From: Halobacillus andaensis
GTDB taxonomy: Bacteria; Bacillota; Bacilli; Bacillales; Halobacillaceae
NCBI RefSeq assembly: GCF_014636475.1
Contig: NZ_BMEL01000001.1
Span: 186,001 to 250,000, forward strand
DNA: 64,000 bases
Direction of reading: 5' to 3'
In this document: positions 39,382 through 47,866 of the stretch, one piece after another
Layout: the number at the start of each line of letters is the position of its first letter
Position numbering within the stretch: position 1 is the stretch's first letter
The notes under the pieces: generated by a model
What the model saw: only the letters and a program-made list of their open reading frames with translations
The model's database searches: none
What the model was told of the DNA's origin: nothing
Position numbers and translations under genes: made by a program

Positions 39382-40095
39382 TTACGACGAATTTCCATAT
39401 TTGCTTTGTTTATAAAACTCATGAAAAATCTTCATAAGAGCTCTTTTTTCTATTCGAGATACATAACTTCTAGAAATACCTAGCTCTTTTGCTATTTCTC
39501 GCTGGGTTTTTTCGTCTTCATCATTTAAACCGTATCGAAAGACAATGACTTCTTTTTCTCTAGCATCAAGTACAGAAATATATTCTTTAATTTGCTCAAT
39601 TTCCATATGAAGCTGAATTTCCTCTACAATATCAACGACATCTGCTTGCAAGATATCGAGCAGATTTAATTCATTGCCTTCTTTATCATGACCGATTGGA
39701 TCTTGCAAAGAGATGTCCTTATTCATCTTTTTTGTGGAACGCAGATGCATCAGAATTTCATTTTCAATACATCTTGCTGCGTAAGTAGCCAATTTTGTCC
39801 CTTTCCCTGTAGAATAGCTCTCAATTCCTTTGATTAAGCCAATTGTACCAATAGAAATCAAATCCTCGAAATCTTCTTTCGTATTTTCAAACTTTTTTAC
39901 GATATGAGCAACGAGTCTTAAATTATGTTCAATTAGCTTATCTCTTGCTTCTTTGCTCCCTTCCTTCATCAACTGCAGTTGTTTCGCTTCTTCTTCTTTA
40001 GAAAGAGGGTTTGGAAAAGCTTGATTTTTCACGTACGACACAAAAAATAAGGCTTCCTTAAAAAAATATAGAATTGAAGCTATTAAGCTGCTCAA
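39382..40095 (-). CDS. sigK: RNA polymerase sporulation sigma factor SigK (pro-sigma-K)
   Basis: SigK drives late mother-cell gene expression in sporulation. The gene encodes 237 residues in one uninterrupted frame. The N-terminal pro-sequence is hydrophobic ([23 protein letters not shown]) and is removed by SpoIVFB in the known system. Region 2 contains [20 protein letters not shown] and [16 protein letters not shown]; region 4 contains [26 protein letters not shown]. The chosen start is TTG at 40095, nine bases after AAGGAGG, giving a pro-sequence one residue shorter than in B. subtilis; GTG 40101 is only three bases from that site. There is no skin-type element in the coding region. Confidence 0.95.
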   Translation of the reverse strand: MSSLIASILYFFKEALFFVSYVKNQAFPNPLSKEEEAKQLQLMKEGSKEARDKLIEHNLRLVAHIVKKFENTKEDFEDLISIGTIGLIKGIESYSTGKGTKLATYAARCIENEILMHLRSTKKMNKDISLQDPIGHDKEGNELNLLDILQADVVDIVEEIQLHMEIEQIKEYISVLDAREKEVIVFRYGLNDEDEKTQREIAKELGISRSYVSRIEKRALMKIFHEFYKQSKYGNSS

Positions 40096-40136
40096 ACGCA
40101 CACACCTCCTTGAATTTTGGGCATCTGCCTATCACA

Positions 40137-40165
40137 AGTGTATGTCGATTCAAGCATGACTGTGC
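40137..40165 (-). promoter_or_regulatory. Candidate sigma-E promoter of sigK
   Basis: On the minus strand CATACACT (40137-40144) matches the sigma-E -10 consensus at all positions. It lies 14 bases after GCACAGT (40159-40165), a fair -35. Sigma-E transcription of sigK is known in B. subtilis. Confidence 0.5.
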
Positions 40166-40181
40166 CTGTACGCCTGTAAAT

Positions 40182-40209
40182 AAAAAAGCAACCATCGAAA
40201 TGGTTGCTT
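40182..40209 (-). terminator. Intrinsic terminator of the mrp operon
   Basis: On the minus strand AAGCAACCAT pairs with ATGGTTGCTT (40186-40195 with 40200-40209 on the plus strand) and is followed by a T run. It overlaps the mrpG stop codon. Confidence 0.88.
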
Positions 40210-40594
40210 ACTTACTTGTATCTTTTGATTGTTGATATACGTCTTTAAATTCATTATGGATACTCTTATCCCATAATTGAACCCCGCTGCGGTAAGCAGC
40301 TCTCCCGATCATATGACCGGATACAGGAGCCGTTAATAAGATAAAAAAGATTCCTAAGAGAAGCTTTCCGCTGACAACATCATGCTCTACATACATAAAG
40401 AGGAATGCACCAATGAGAATACCAGCGACTCCAAGTGTAGCGCTCTTAGTAGCCGCGTGAAGCCGTGTATAGACGTCCGGGAACCTTAATACTCCAAGTG
40501 AACCAGAAATAAGAAAGAAGGTGCCTAGAAGCAGGGAAATACAAATGAGTAAATCAAAGATGATACTAATCCATGTCCCGTTCAATAATAACAC
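40208..40594 (-). CDS. mrpG: Na+/H+ antiporter subunit MrpG
   Basis: This small membrane subunit of the Mrp complex has three helices and about 125-128 residues. It shows GVLRFPDVYTRLHAATKSATLGV, the PhaG/MnhG signature, and APVSGHMIGRAAYRSG. The start is uncertain: GTG 40594 or TTG 40585, the latter better spaced from AAAAGGG. It overlaps the end of mrpF and is the last gene of the operon. Confidence 0.92.
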   Translation of the reverse strand: MLLLNGTWISIIFDLLICISLLLGTFFLISGSLGVLRFPDVYTRLHAATKSATLGVAGILIGAFLFMYVEHDVVSGKLLLGIFFILLTAPVSGHMIGRAAYRSGVQLWDKSIHNEFKDVYQQSKDTSK

Positions 40595-40877
40595 CCTTTT
40601 CTAAGAATTTTGCTAACGCAATCGTACCAATAAATAATAAAATCCCGATTAAAAGGATTACATCATTAAATTGAGTGGAGACAAGTAAAATGGCGATAAC
40701 TCCGGCTAAAGCCATAATATTAACTCCGATTACATCCAGAGCGACTGCTCGATCTGCATTGGTAGGTCCTTTAATTGCTCTATAGAGCAAAATCATTACA
40801 GAGAGGGAGACACCTATAATGGCGATTGTCGCTGATATGTCGATCAATGTCTTTGTGAAGCTAATGGATCCTTCCAT
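40566..40877 (-). CDS. mrpF: Na+/H+ antiporter subunit MrpF
   Basis: The 103-residue subunit has three membrane helices and the MrpF pattern YRAIKGPTNADRAVALDVIG and LIGILLFIGTIALAKFLEKG. In B. subtilis MrpF also contributes to cholate efflux. The ATG at 40877 overlaps the mrpE stop codon region, so translation is coupled. Confidence 0.93.
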   Translation of the reverse strand: MEGSISFTKTLIDISATIAIIGVSLSVMILLYRAIKGPTNADRAVALDVIGVNIMALAGVIAILLVSTQFNDVILLIGILLFIGTIALAKFLEKGVIIERDMD

Positions 40878-41353
40878 TATCGGGTCACCTCCATAATGGC
40901 TTTTTCAAATGTTTCTTTAATATCCTTGATGGACTGTTCAACGTCAGGAATGTCCATAGCATGAATATAAATTTTAGAATAATCCTCACTTACTTCAAGA
41001 GATAATGTGCCAGGTGTTAACGATATTAAGTTAGCAAGTAATGTAATTTCCCAGTTGCTCTTAAGATCAATGGGTAAAGCGAAAATACCTGGTTGTATAT
41101 CTAATTTAGGCTTGTAAGCCAGCTTTACGATATCAATGTTGGATAGCAACAGTTCGCGAACAAATAACATAATGAGTTTTATAACACTGAACACTCTTTT
41201 AATATAGAAAGTATCAGGTATAAAACGCTGGAGGACAAACAGCATGAGAATACCGATAATATAGCCCACCAAGAATGAAGTGAAGTTATACGTCTCGCTT
41301 AAAAACATCCACATTACTGCAATAATAATATTGAGCAAAATTTGAAATGGCAT
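40877..41353 (-). CDS. mrpE: Na+/H+ antiporter subunit MrpE
   Basis: This 158-residue protein has two or three N-terminal membrane helices (SFLVGYIIGILMLFVLQRF) and a cytoplasmic C-terminal domain with LANLISLTPGTLSLEVSED and HAMDIPDVEQSIKDIKETFE, the PhaE/MnhE signature. It supports assembly or full activity of the Mrp complex. It lies seven bases downstream of mrpD. Confidence 0.94.
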   Translation of the reverse strand: MPFQILLNIIIAVMWMFLSETYNFTSFLVGYIIGILMLFVLQRFIPDTFYIKRVFSVIKLIMLFVRELLLSNIDIVKLAYKPKLDIQPGIFALPIDLKSNWEITLLANLISLTPGTLSLEVSEDYSKIYIHAMDIPDVEQSIKDIKETFEKAIMEVTR

Positions 41354-41360
41354 GAATAGT

Positions 41361-42848
41361 CTACTCCTTTATCACAGAATCGATATACATTTGCGGATCC
41401 ATTAAATATTCTCCCATCCATTCTACAGGAGGATAAAACCATTCAGCACCAACACCTAAGAGTACAGTGATGGAGAGAAGTACAGCGATCGGCCATATCA
41501 TCTTACCAGCAGCTGCGCTGCGTTCAGGGTGTGGCGGAGCGTCTGTCTTTTCTCCCCAAAATCCTCTGATAAAAATGCGGATCATAGAGAATAAAATAAG
41601 CAGACTGGATACAAGTGATGCGATAACAACCATAATTTCTTCGTTCGCTAAACCACCTTGAATCAGAAGCAGCTTTCCTACAAAACCACTAAATGGGGGA
41701 ATGCCGGCCAATACTAATGTAGAAACAAACATGAGCCATCCAAGCGTAGGATAGTGGTGAATAAGACCATTCATCTTTCTTAAATCAGATGTTCCTGCCA
41801 CATAGGCGATAGCACCAACTAGAAGGAATAAAGCTCCTTTAATAACCATGTCATTAATTAAATAATAGATTGTACCACTTAGTGATACTTCCGAGAAGAT
41901 CCCAATACCCATCATCATAAATCCAACAGCCGGGATGATATTATAAGCGACAATGAGCTTAATATTATGAGTGGATAAAGCACCGATAACTCCGAAAATC
42001 ATGGTAAACGCCGCAAGATAGATGAAAATCGTATGAGTGATATCTACTTCCCCGACAAAGATAAGGGTAAATACTCTTAAAATGGAATAGATACCGACTT
42101 TGGTAAGCAGCGCACCGAACAAAGCTGACACTACCGGATTGGGTACAATATAAGGCCTTGGCAGCCAATAGTATAATGGAAAAACGGCAGCTTTAGTAGC
42201 AAATACAAAGAAGAACAATATCGCAATCGTCGTAAGGACTCCTTGTTGTTCAACTTCCTGAACTCGTTGAGACACTTGAGCCATGTTTACTGAACCTACA
42301 ACCGAATAAAGAAAAGCGATGGTTGTAACAAATAACATAGAAGAAAACAGATTGATCAGTACATACTTTAAAGATTCACGAAGCTGTGCTTTTCCGTTTC
42401 CTAATACAATAAGTCCGTAAGATGCCATGAGTAGCACTTCAAAGAAAACGAACAGGTTAAATAAGTCACCTGTTAGAAAGGCTCCGCTGACCCCTGAAAT
42501 GAGCATAAAGAAAAAACTGTAGAAGTAAAACGATTCCTGCTGTTCAGTTAATGATTTAGGTGCATAAAACACACAAGCAGTAGCTATTACGTTAGTAGTT
42601 AATACTAATGTTAACGCTATAAGATCTCCTACAATTACGATACCAAATGGTGCCTCATAACTACCTGTTTCTAACACAACCGTACCATTATTAGAAACCA
42701 AGTATAACATAACACCAGCTAAAACTAAGTTAAGAACAGCAAAAACCTGTGATAGAGGTCTTACTATTCGTTTTTTATTGTTTAGAAAGGCCGCAATAAT
42801 TCCAGCGATTAACGGCCATATAATCGTTAAAGCTAATAAATTACTCAT
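41361..42848 (-). CDS. mrpD: Na+/H+ antiporter subunit MrpD
   Basis: This 495-residue, 14-helix subunit is homologous to the NuoL/M/N proton-pumping subunits of complex I. Key ion-path residues are in place: Glu in FFEVLLMASYGLIVLG near residue 135, Lys in FVFATKAAVFPLYYWLPRPY near 220, and SALFGALLTKVGIYSILR near 247. Together with MrpA it forms the antiport core. The start overlaps the end of mrpC by eight bases. Confidence 0.96.
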   Translation of the reverse strand: MSNLLALTIIWPLIAGIIAAFLNNKKRIVRPLSQVFAVLNLVLAGVMLYLVSNNGTVVLETGSYEAPFGIVIVGDLIALTLVLTTNVIATACVFYAPKSLTEQQESFYFYSFFFMLISGVSGAFLTGDLFNLFVFFEVLLMASYGLIVLGNGKAQLRESLKYVLINLFSSMLFVTTIAFLYSVVGSVNMAQVSQRVQEVEQQGVLTTIAILFFFVFATKAAVFPLYYWLPRPYIVPNPVVSALFGALLTKVGIYSILRVFTLIFVGEVDITHTIFIYLAAFTMIFGVIGALSTHNIKLIVAYNIIPAVGFMMMGIGIFSEVSLSGTIYYLINDMVIKGALFLLVGAIAYVAGTSDLRKMNGLIHHYPTLGWLMFVSTLVLAGIPPFSGFVGKLLLIQGGLANEEIMVVIASLVSSLLILFSMIRIFIRGFWGEKTDAPPHPERSAAAGKMIWPIAVLLSITVLLGVGAEWFYPPVEWMGEYLMDPQMYIDSVIKE

Positions 42849-43179
42849 AGTCGTTACCCCTCAGTTGCTCCATATTGTCTGTGCCATTTATCTTTGCAGC
42901 TCTATAAGCTAACACTAACAGCAGGCTTGTAACTCCAAAGCTGATAACGATGGACGTAAGAATTAAAGCTTGAGGAAGAGGGTCTGTGTATTGTTCAATT
43001 CCATCCGTTAAGATAGGAGGCGCCCCTCTTTTTAATTCTCCCATCGTTAATATAAATAAGTGAGCCCCGTGAGAAATTAGGGCAGTACCTATAACAATTC
43101 GGAGCAGTTGTTTCTGGAGGAGGTTATATACGCCAGTCATAAATAATATTCCGGCAAGAGTGGCCATAACTAATTCCAT
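42841..43179 (-). CDS. mrpC: Na+/H+ antiporter subunit MrpC
   Basis: This 112-residue NuoK-like subunit has three helices and the sequence YNLLQKQLLRIVIGTALISHGAHLF, then DPLPQALILTSIVISFGVTSLLL. It starts only four bases after the mrpA stop codon, where mrpB would be expected. It overlaps mrpD. Confidence 0.94.
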   Translation of the reverse strand: MELVMATLAGILFMTGVYNLLQKQLLRIVIGTALISHGAHLFILTMGELKRGAPPILTDGIEQYTDPLPQALILTSIVISFGVTSLLLVLAYRAAKINGTDNMEQLRGNDYE

Positions 43180-43182
43180 GTT

Positions 43183-45516
43183 TTACTCCTCCTTTTTCTT
43201 TCCGCGTAATCGAATTAATGAGAAGATCGCCATCGCTGCAATACCTAGTACAGCGATCTCAAATAGGGTATCTAATCCACGAAAGTCCACTAGTATGACG
43301 TTTACAATATTATCTCCACCACCTAATTTATAGGAATTATCTACGAAATAACTCGACATCGATTCAAACATCTTGGAACTGTGAGAAGAGATGGCAACCA
43401 TCGTCATTAATAACCCGAACGCTACAGAAATGATGATGTTAAGAGATTTAGTCATTGAGGACTCGTTTGTTTTCTCTAGCTTAGGCAAATGATAAAACAC
43501 AAGTAAAAATAAGCCTACAGTAACTGTTTCAACAATTAGCTGTGTTAAAGCAAGGTCAGGAGCTCGATAAACGACAAAGAGCATGGCTAAGCCGTACCCG
43601 ACAACACCTAAGATGAGGATCGCTGCAATACGATTTTTCGATACAATTGTACCGAAAGCTGCAATAACCATCACTACAGCAATGAGAAGTTCATGGACAG
43701 TAACATCTGATAAATTACTTGTGTCTACTGTAAACCCGCCTGTGAAGGCCATAACACCAAAAGTTACAATTAGTATCGCAGCCAGTATTAAACGAACATA
43801 ACGGCCTAATGAGCCGTTCATATATCCATTGGTAATAAAAGTTGAGTATCTCTCTGTACGGTCTACAAGCCCATCGTAAAACTTATTTAAACTTAAAACT
43901 CCTGGTACGACATTATAAATCGATGCCCATTTAGGACGGACTAAAAATAAAATTGTACCGAATACAACCACTGTCATAGACATAATGAAAGCTGGAGAGA
44001 TCCCATGCCAAAAGTAAATGTCCTTTGCAATTTCCGCTCCCCCTATAGCAGAGGCAGCATGTTCAACAAAAGGCTTATTAATCAAGTCAGGAATTAAACC
44101 AATTACAATTACTCCCACTACTAAAATCATAGGTGATACAAGCATTCCGATTGGAGCTTCATGTGGCTTTTTAGGTAATTCTTCAACATTGCTCTTTCCT
44201 CTAAATGTGCCAAAGAAGAAGTACATGGAGTAAACGAAAGTAAAGATGCTCCCGAATACAGCCAGGTAAGGGAATAATGATTGTAGTAAAGCAGTAATGC
44301 CTGCAACAGATCCATCTAAATTATATACGGCTTCAAAAAACATTTCTTTACTATAGAAACCATTGAAGATCGGTAAAGGTGCTCCAGCCATTGAGAATGA
44401 GGCTACTAATGCTAATGTAGCCGTAATTGGTAAGAAGGTCATTAAGCCGCCTAAGCGCCTAATATCTCGTGACCCTGTCTCATGATCCACGATGCCAGCT
44501 ACCATGAAAAGGCTGCCTTTAAAGGTCGCGTGGTTAAGAATGTGAAACGCAGCTGCAAATATAGCAAGTTCAGTACCGAATCCAAGCATTGCCATGATCA
44601 TACCAAGCTGACTGATGGTAGAGAATGCTAAGATTGCTTTTAAGTCTGTTTGCCGCACGGCCATATAGGAACCCCAGCATAATGTAAAGATACCTACTGT
44701 TGAGACAATAATGAAAAACCATTCGGATACTGAAAGCATTGGAAAGAAGCGGGCAACTAAGAATATGCCGGCTTTAACCATTGTGGCAGAGTGTAAATAA
44801 GCACTAACTGGAGTTGGAGCTTCCATAGCGTCCGGCAGCCAAATGTGAAATGGAAACTGAGCTGACTTAGTGAAAGCCCCTAACAAAACAAGACCTAGAA
44901 TCAGAGGAAAGAATTCATGATTTAAAATTAATTCCTGTTGACTCATCATTTCTTGAATACTTGCCGTACCAGTGATGACACTCATATAAACTAAGCCGCC
45001 AAGTAAACTAAGTCCACCAAAGACAGTAATCAACATGGACTTTAACGCTCCATAACGTGACCCTTCTCGATGGTTCCAAAATCCAATAAGCAAGAAGGAC
45101 GAAAGCGATGTGAACTCCCAGAATGTATACAATACAAATACATTGTCAGAAAGTACAACGCCTAGCATAGATCCCATAAACAATAAGAAGTACACATAAA
45201 AATGTCCCAGCTGCTCCGATTTATGTAAATAATAGATCGAATAAAAAGCAACTAGGGAGCCTATACCACTAATGAGTAATACAAACAATAAGCTCAATCC
45301 ATCAAGATAAAAAAGTATATTCATATCTAGTGATGGAATCCAGGAATATTCTCTTTGCACAGGCTCGAATCCTGGTCCTATAAATCGAATAAAATAAATA
45401 AATATCACAACGGGTACTGCTGTGACGAAAAATCCTGTGTGAAGTTTATTTTTCCATTTGCTTAATAATGGAATGAAAATTGCAATAATAAAAGGCAATA
45501 ATACAGCCAGTAGCAT
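43183..45516 (-). CDS. mrpA: Na+/H+ antiporter subunit MrpA
   Basis: The 777-residue subunit carries an N-terminal NuoL-like domain (YTFWEFTSLSSFLLIGFW, AFTKSAQFPFHIWLPDAMEA, SAYLHSATMVKAGIFLVAR) with the conserved Glu, Lys and His residues. The C-terminal MrpA-specific helices include YRAPDLALTQLIVETVTVGL and end at NVILVDFRGLDTLFEI, the usual MrpA end point (B. subtilis 801 residues). Hence MrpB is not fused to it. The start at 45516 has GGGAGGAA upstream; an ATG at 45567 precedes that site. It is first in the operon, which likely exports Na+ in exchange for protons. I see no firm promoter upstream. Confidence 0.96.
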   Translation of the reverse strand: MLLAVLLPFIIAIFIPLLSKWKNKLHTGFFVTAVPVVIFIYFIRFIGPGFEPVQREYSWIPSLDMNILFYLDGLSLLFVLLISGIGSLVAFYSIYYLHKSEQLGHFYVYFLLFMGSMLGVVLSDNVFVLYTFWEFTSLSSFLLIGFWNHREGSRYGALKSMLITVFGGLSLLGGLVYMSVITGTASIQEMMSQQELILNHEFFPLILGLVLLGAFTKSAQFPFHIWLPDAMEAPTPVSAYLHSATMVKAGIFLVARFFPMLSVSEWFFIIVSTVGIFTLCWGSYMAVRQTDLKAILAFSTISQLGMIMAMLGFGTELAIFAAAFHILNHATFKGSLFMVAGIVDHETGSRDIRRLGGLMTFLPITATLALVASFSMAGAPLPIFNGFYSKEMFFEAVYNLDGSVAGITALLQSLFPYLAVFGSIFTFVYSMYFFFGTFRGKSNVEELPKKPHEAPIGMLVSPMILVVGVIVIGLIPDLINKPFVEHAASAIGGAEIAKDIYFWHGISPAFIMSMTVVVFGTILFLVRPKWASIYNVVPGVLSLNKFYDGLVDRTERYSTFITNGYMNGSLGRYVRLILAAILIVTFGVMAFTGGFTVDTSNLSDVTVHELLIAVVMVIAAFGTIVSKNRIAAILILGVVGYGLAMLFVVYRAPDLALTQLIVETVTVGLFLLVFYHLPKLEKTNESSMTKSLNIIISVAFGLLMTMVAISSHSSKMFESMSSYFVDNSYKLGGGDNIVNVILVDFRGLDTLFEIAVLGIAAMAIFSLIRLRGKKKEE

Positions 45517-45692
45517 CTGGTTGTTCCTCCCTCGGCCTAAGTTCATCGTAATAGTTGGTTCACTCAATTGTAATCAAAAATTAGTCGAATATTCAACTGA
45601 ATACTATTATAAACATAATTATTGTTTCCGGTTTCAACGGAATATATAAATATGAAGAAAGACGTCGTAATCATTTTTAAAAAATCTCAATA

Positions 45693-45717
45693 AAAAAACG
45701 CCAATCATAACATTGAC
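45693..45717 (-). terminator. Intrinsic terminator after sda
   Basis: On the minus strand AACGTCAAT and ATTGGCGTT form a nine-pair stem with one G-T pair, followed by six T residues. It separates sda from the mrp operon. The remaining 45517-45692 sequence is AT-rich with nothing further identified. Confidence 0.8.
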
Positions 45718-45751
45718 GTTGTACAGGAGGTAGGTTTTCCTAATAATGGTA

Positions 45752-45904
45752 CTAACCTACACGAAAATTCGAACGGTCTAATAGATGGTAGAGCTTTCTC
45801 TCGATGATTTCGCTTTCTATTTGTTTAATGAACTCGCGTGAAAGATTGAGTTGTATGGCTTTGTGGTAAGATTGTATTAATAGGGTATCAGATAATTGTT
45901 TCAT
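45752..45904 (-). CDS. sda: Sporulation histidine kinase inhibitor Sda
   Basis: This 50-residue frame starts at ATG 45904: MKQLSDTLLIQSYHKAIQ, then LNLSREFIKQIESEIIERKL. It aligns throughout with B. subtilis Sda ([20 protein letters not shown]). Sda is a helical hairpin that binds KinA and blocks phosphorelay activation when replication is perturbed. A strong AGGAGGTGG site lies 20 bases upstream of the ATG, but a five-pair hairpin CTGCC-ATTC-GGCAG sits between them, and a second GAGGAAG is immediately before the ATG. A terminator follows. Sda lies divergent from yqeG, as in B. subtilis. Confidence 0.9.
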   Translation of the reverse strand: MKQLSDTLLIQSYHKAIQLNLSREFIKQIESEIIERKLYHLLDRSNFRVG

Positions 45905-45984
45905 CTTCCTCTGCCGAATGGCAGCCACCTCCTGAGTATTTAGGAATTGGAAGTTTTATTACTATTTCACCATATCACGGGAGG

Positions 45985-46012
45985 CTCATAGCTACAATAA
46001 CCCCTTTATCAA
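45985..46012 (-). promoter_or_regulatory. Candidate sda promoter overlapping a DnaA box
   Basis: On the minus strand TTGATA (46007-46012) and TATGAG (45985-45990) are 16 bases apart. The -35 lies inside the DnaA box at 46006-46014. Confidence 0.4.
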
Positions 46013-46106
46013 CAGCAGTTTGTAGATAACTCAGCTTGAATAACCATCAAATTCCTGTAGGTATCGTCACTTTTTCATGTGGAATGTGTGTATAAAGTTA
46101 TCCACA
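46006..46106. promoter_or_regulatory. DnaA-box cluster between sda and yqeG
   Basis: Four nine-base sites match or nearly match TTATNCACA: TTATCAACA (46006-46014, plus), TTATCTACA (46021-46029, minus), TTATACACA (46087-46095, minus) and the consensus TTATCCACA (46098-46106, plus). The last two form an inverted pair two bases apart. In B. subtilis DnaA binds the sda-yqeG intergenic region and activates sda. The 333-base gap also holds the sda and yqeG promoters and a Spo0A-like box (TTTGTCGAA, 46124-46132). Confidence 0.75.
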
Positions 46107-46169
46107 GGTCTGGTCTGTCGCGATTTGTCGAACGATTTTTGGAATATCTGCGATAATTATAGGATTATT

Positions 46170-46198
46170 TTGAAACGTCGTCTTTTTTTGTTTATGAT
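46170..46198 (+). promoter_or_regulatory. Sigma-A promoter of yqeG
   Basis: TTGAAA (46170-46175) and TATGAT (46193-46198) are separated by exactly 17 bases. Transcription would start near 46205. Confidence 0.7.
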
Positions 46199-46237
46199 AG
46201 GTAAGGAGATTTTGTCGTGAAGGGTGGAATAAGGTTA

Positions 46238-46756
46238 ATGTTAAAAAAATTTTTGCCAAATGAACATGTCGAGAGTGTCCATGATATTAACCCTCTCGTT
46301 TTAAAGGATAAAGGTATAAAAGGTGTAATTACGGATTTAGACAATACACTAGTGGCATGGGATGCCCCGGATGCTACGGAAGAGATCGTTGAATGGTTTC
46401 AACGTATGAATAAGCATGGTATTCAAGTTATAATAGCTTCTAATAATAATGAGAAACGTGTGAAACTTTTTTCTGAGCCTCTAGATACGACATTTATCCA
46501 TAGTGCTAGAAAACCTCTTTCAAAAGCTTTTAAGAAAGCACAAAAAGAAATGAATGTTAAGAAAGAAGAACTTGTAGTAGTGGGAGATCAAATTATGACT
46601 GATGTTCTCGGTGGGAATTTAGCAGGTATTCATACGATATTAGTTGTTCCTATTGTAGAAACAGACGGATTCTTCACTAAATTTAATCGTAAAATCGAAC
46701 GCAGAATTCTTAAATGGATGAAGCGTAAAGGGAAGATCAATTGGGAGGAAAATTAA
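46238..46756 (+). CDS. yqeG: YqeG family HAD-type phosphatase
   Basis: The 172-residue HAD (IIIA) phosphatase has the nucleophile motif ITDLDNTLVAWD (D33 and D35), SNNNEKRVKLF, the Lys in ARKPLSKAF, and GDQIMTDVLGGN with the acidic metal-binding residues. The substrate is uncertain. ATG 46238 matches the family N-terminus MLKKFLP. A GTG at 46217 has a stronger AAGGAG site, but that site would lie at the very start of the transcript. It overlaps yqeH by one base and opens the yqeG-yqeH-aroE operon. Confidence 0.9.
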   Translation: MLKKFLPNEHVESVHDINPLVLKDKGIKGVITDLDNTLVAWDAPDATEEIVEWFQRMNKHGIQVIIASNNNEKRVKLFSEPLDTTFIHSARKPLSKAFKKAQKEMNVKKEELVVVGDQIMTDVLGGNLAGIHTILVVPIVETDGFFTKFNRKIERRILKWMKRKGKINWEEN

Positions 46757-47856
46757 TGGAAGGTATTAAATGTCAAGGGTGCGGAGTAGAGATTCAAACT
46801 TCTGAACCTAAGAAGCCTGGCTATGCGCCAAAATCCGCACTTGAGAGAGAAGATGTTATATGTAAGCGGTGCTTTCGTTTAAAACATTATAACGAGGTTC
46901 AGGATGTTCCGTATCAAGACGAAGAATTTCTAAACATGTTAAATCAAATAAGTAAAAGCCGTGGTCTGATCGTACAGTTAGTTGATATTTTTGATTTAAG
47001 CGGCAGCTTTATTCCCGGTCTGCAAAGATTAACCGGTAATAACCCGATTCTTTTAGTCGGAAATAAAATGGATGTACTTCCACAGTCAGTAAACTCGAAT
47101 AAATTAAAACAATGGCTTAGATTTACCGCCAAAGAGTATGGATTAAAAGTTGAAGATGTCCACTTGATTTCCGCTCAAAAGGGAACGGGAATGGAAGAAC
47201 TATCTCAGGCAATTGATAAGCATCGTAAAGGTGAAAATGTCTATGTAGTTGGTACCACAAATGTAGGGAAGTCAACGTTTATTAATCAGCTTATCCATCA
47301 AAGTTCTGGAGTAACGAATGTCATTACAACATCATATTTTCCAGGAACCACGCTTGGATTTATTGATATTCCTTTAGATCATTCAACTTCACTTTATGAT
47401 ACACCAGGAGTTATTCACCGTCATCAAATGGCACATTATGTGTCAGACCGAGACTTAAAGCAAATCACACCTAGAAAAGAAGTAAAACCAAAAGTGTACC
47501 AATTGAATGAAGGTCAAACGCTGTTTTTTGGTGGATTAGCTAGACTAGATTTCACTTCCGGGGAGAGAAGTTCTTTTATTTGTTATCTTTCCAACGAAAT
47601 GGAAATCCATCGTACGAAGCTTGAAAAAGCAGATGATCTTTATAAACATCATTTAGGCGAGCTTCTCACGCCTCCGGACGAAGAAACGATGAAAGAACTT
47701 CCACCGCTTAAAGCTCATGATTTTAAAATACCTGGCGAAAAAACGGATATTGTTTTCTCGGGTTTAGGATGGGTTACTGTACCACAAGGGGAAGTATCAG
47801 TTACAGTTCATGCCCCAGAGGGTGTAAAAGTCTCATTACGCCAATCTTTAATTTAG
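46756..47856 (+). CDS. yqeH: Ribosome biogenesis GTPase YqeH
   Basis: YqeH is a circularly permuted GTPase needed for 30S subunit assembly. The 366-residue protein has an N-terminal zinc finger (C6, C9, C36, C39), then G motifs in permuted order: G4 NKMD at 103-106, G5 ISAQKGTG near 139, G1 GTTNVGKS at 166-173, and G3 DTPG at 215-218, followed by a C-terminal RNA-binding domain. The start at 46756 follows GGGAGGAA. It is coupled to yqeG. Confidence 0.96.
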   Translation: MEGIKCQGCGVEIQTSEPKKPGYAPKSALEREDVICKRCFRLKHYNEVQDVPYQDEEFLNMLNQISKSRGLIVQLVDIFDLSGSFIPGLQRLTGNNPILLVGNKMDVLPQSVNSNKLKQWLRFTAKEYGLKVEDVHLISAQKGTGMEELSQAIDKHRKGENVYVVGTTNVGKSTFINQLIHQSSGVTNVITTSYFPGTTLGFIDIPLDHSTSLYDTPGVIHRHQMAHYVSDRDLKQITPRKEVKPKVYQLNEGQTLFFGGLARLDFTSGERSSFICYLSNEMEIHRTKLEKADDLYKHHLGELLTPPDEETMKELPPLKAHDFKIPGEKTDIVFSGLGWVTVPQGEVSVTVHAPEGVKVSLRQSLI

Positions 47857-47866
47857 GAGGTTGTGT

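Noticed and set aside
43583-44233. Plus-strand frames opposite mrpA
   Set aside because: Antisense shadows of a well-conserved gene, without binding sites or domains.
43183-45516. MrpA fused to MrpB
   Set aside because: The protein ends at the usual MrpA C-terminus and, at 777 residues, is slightly shorter than normal MrpA, leaving no room for MrpB.
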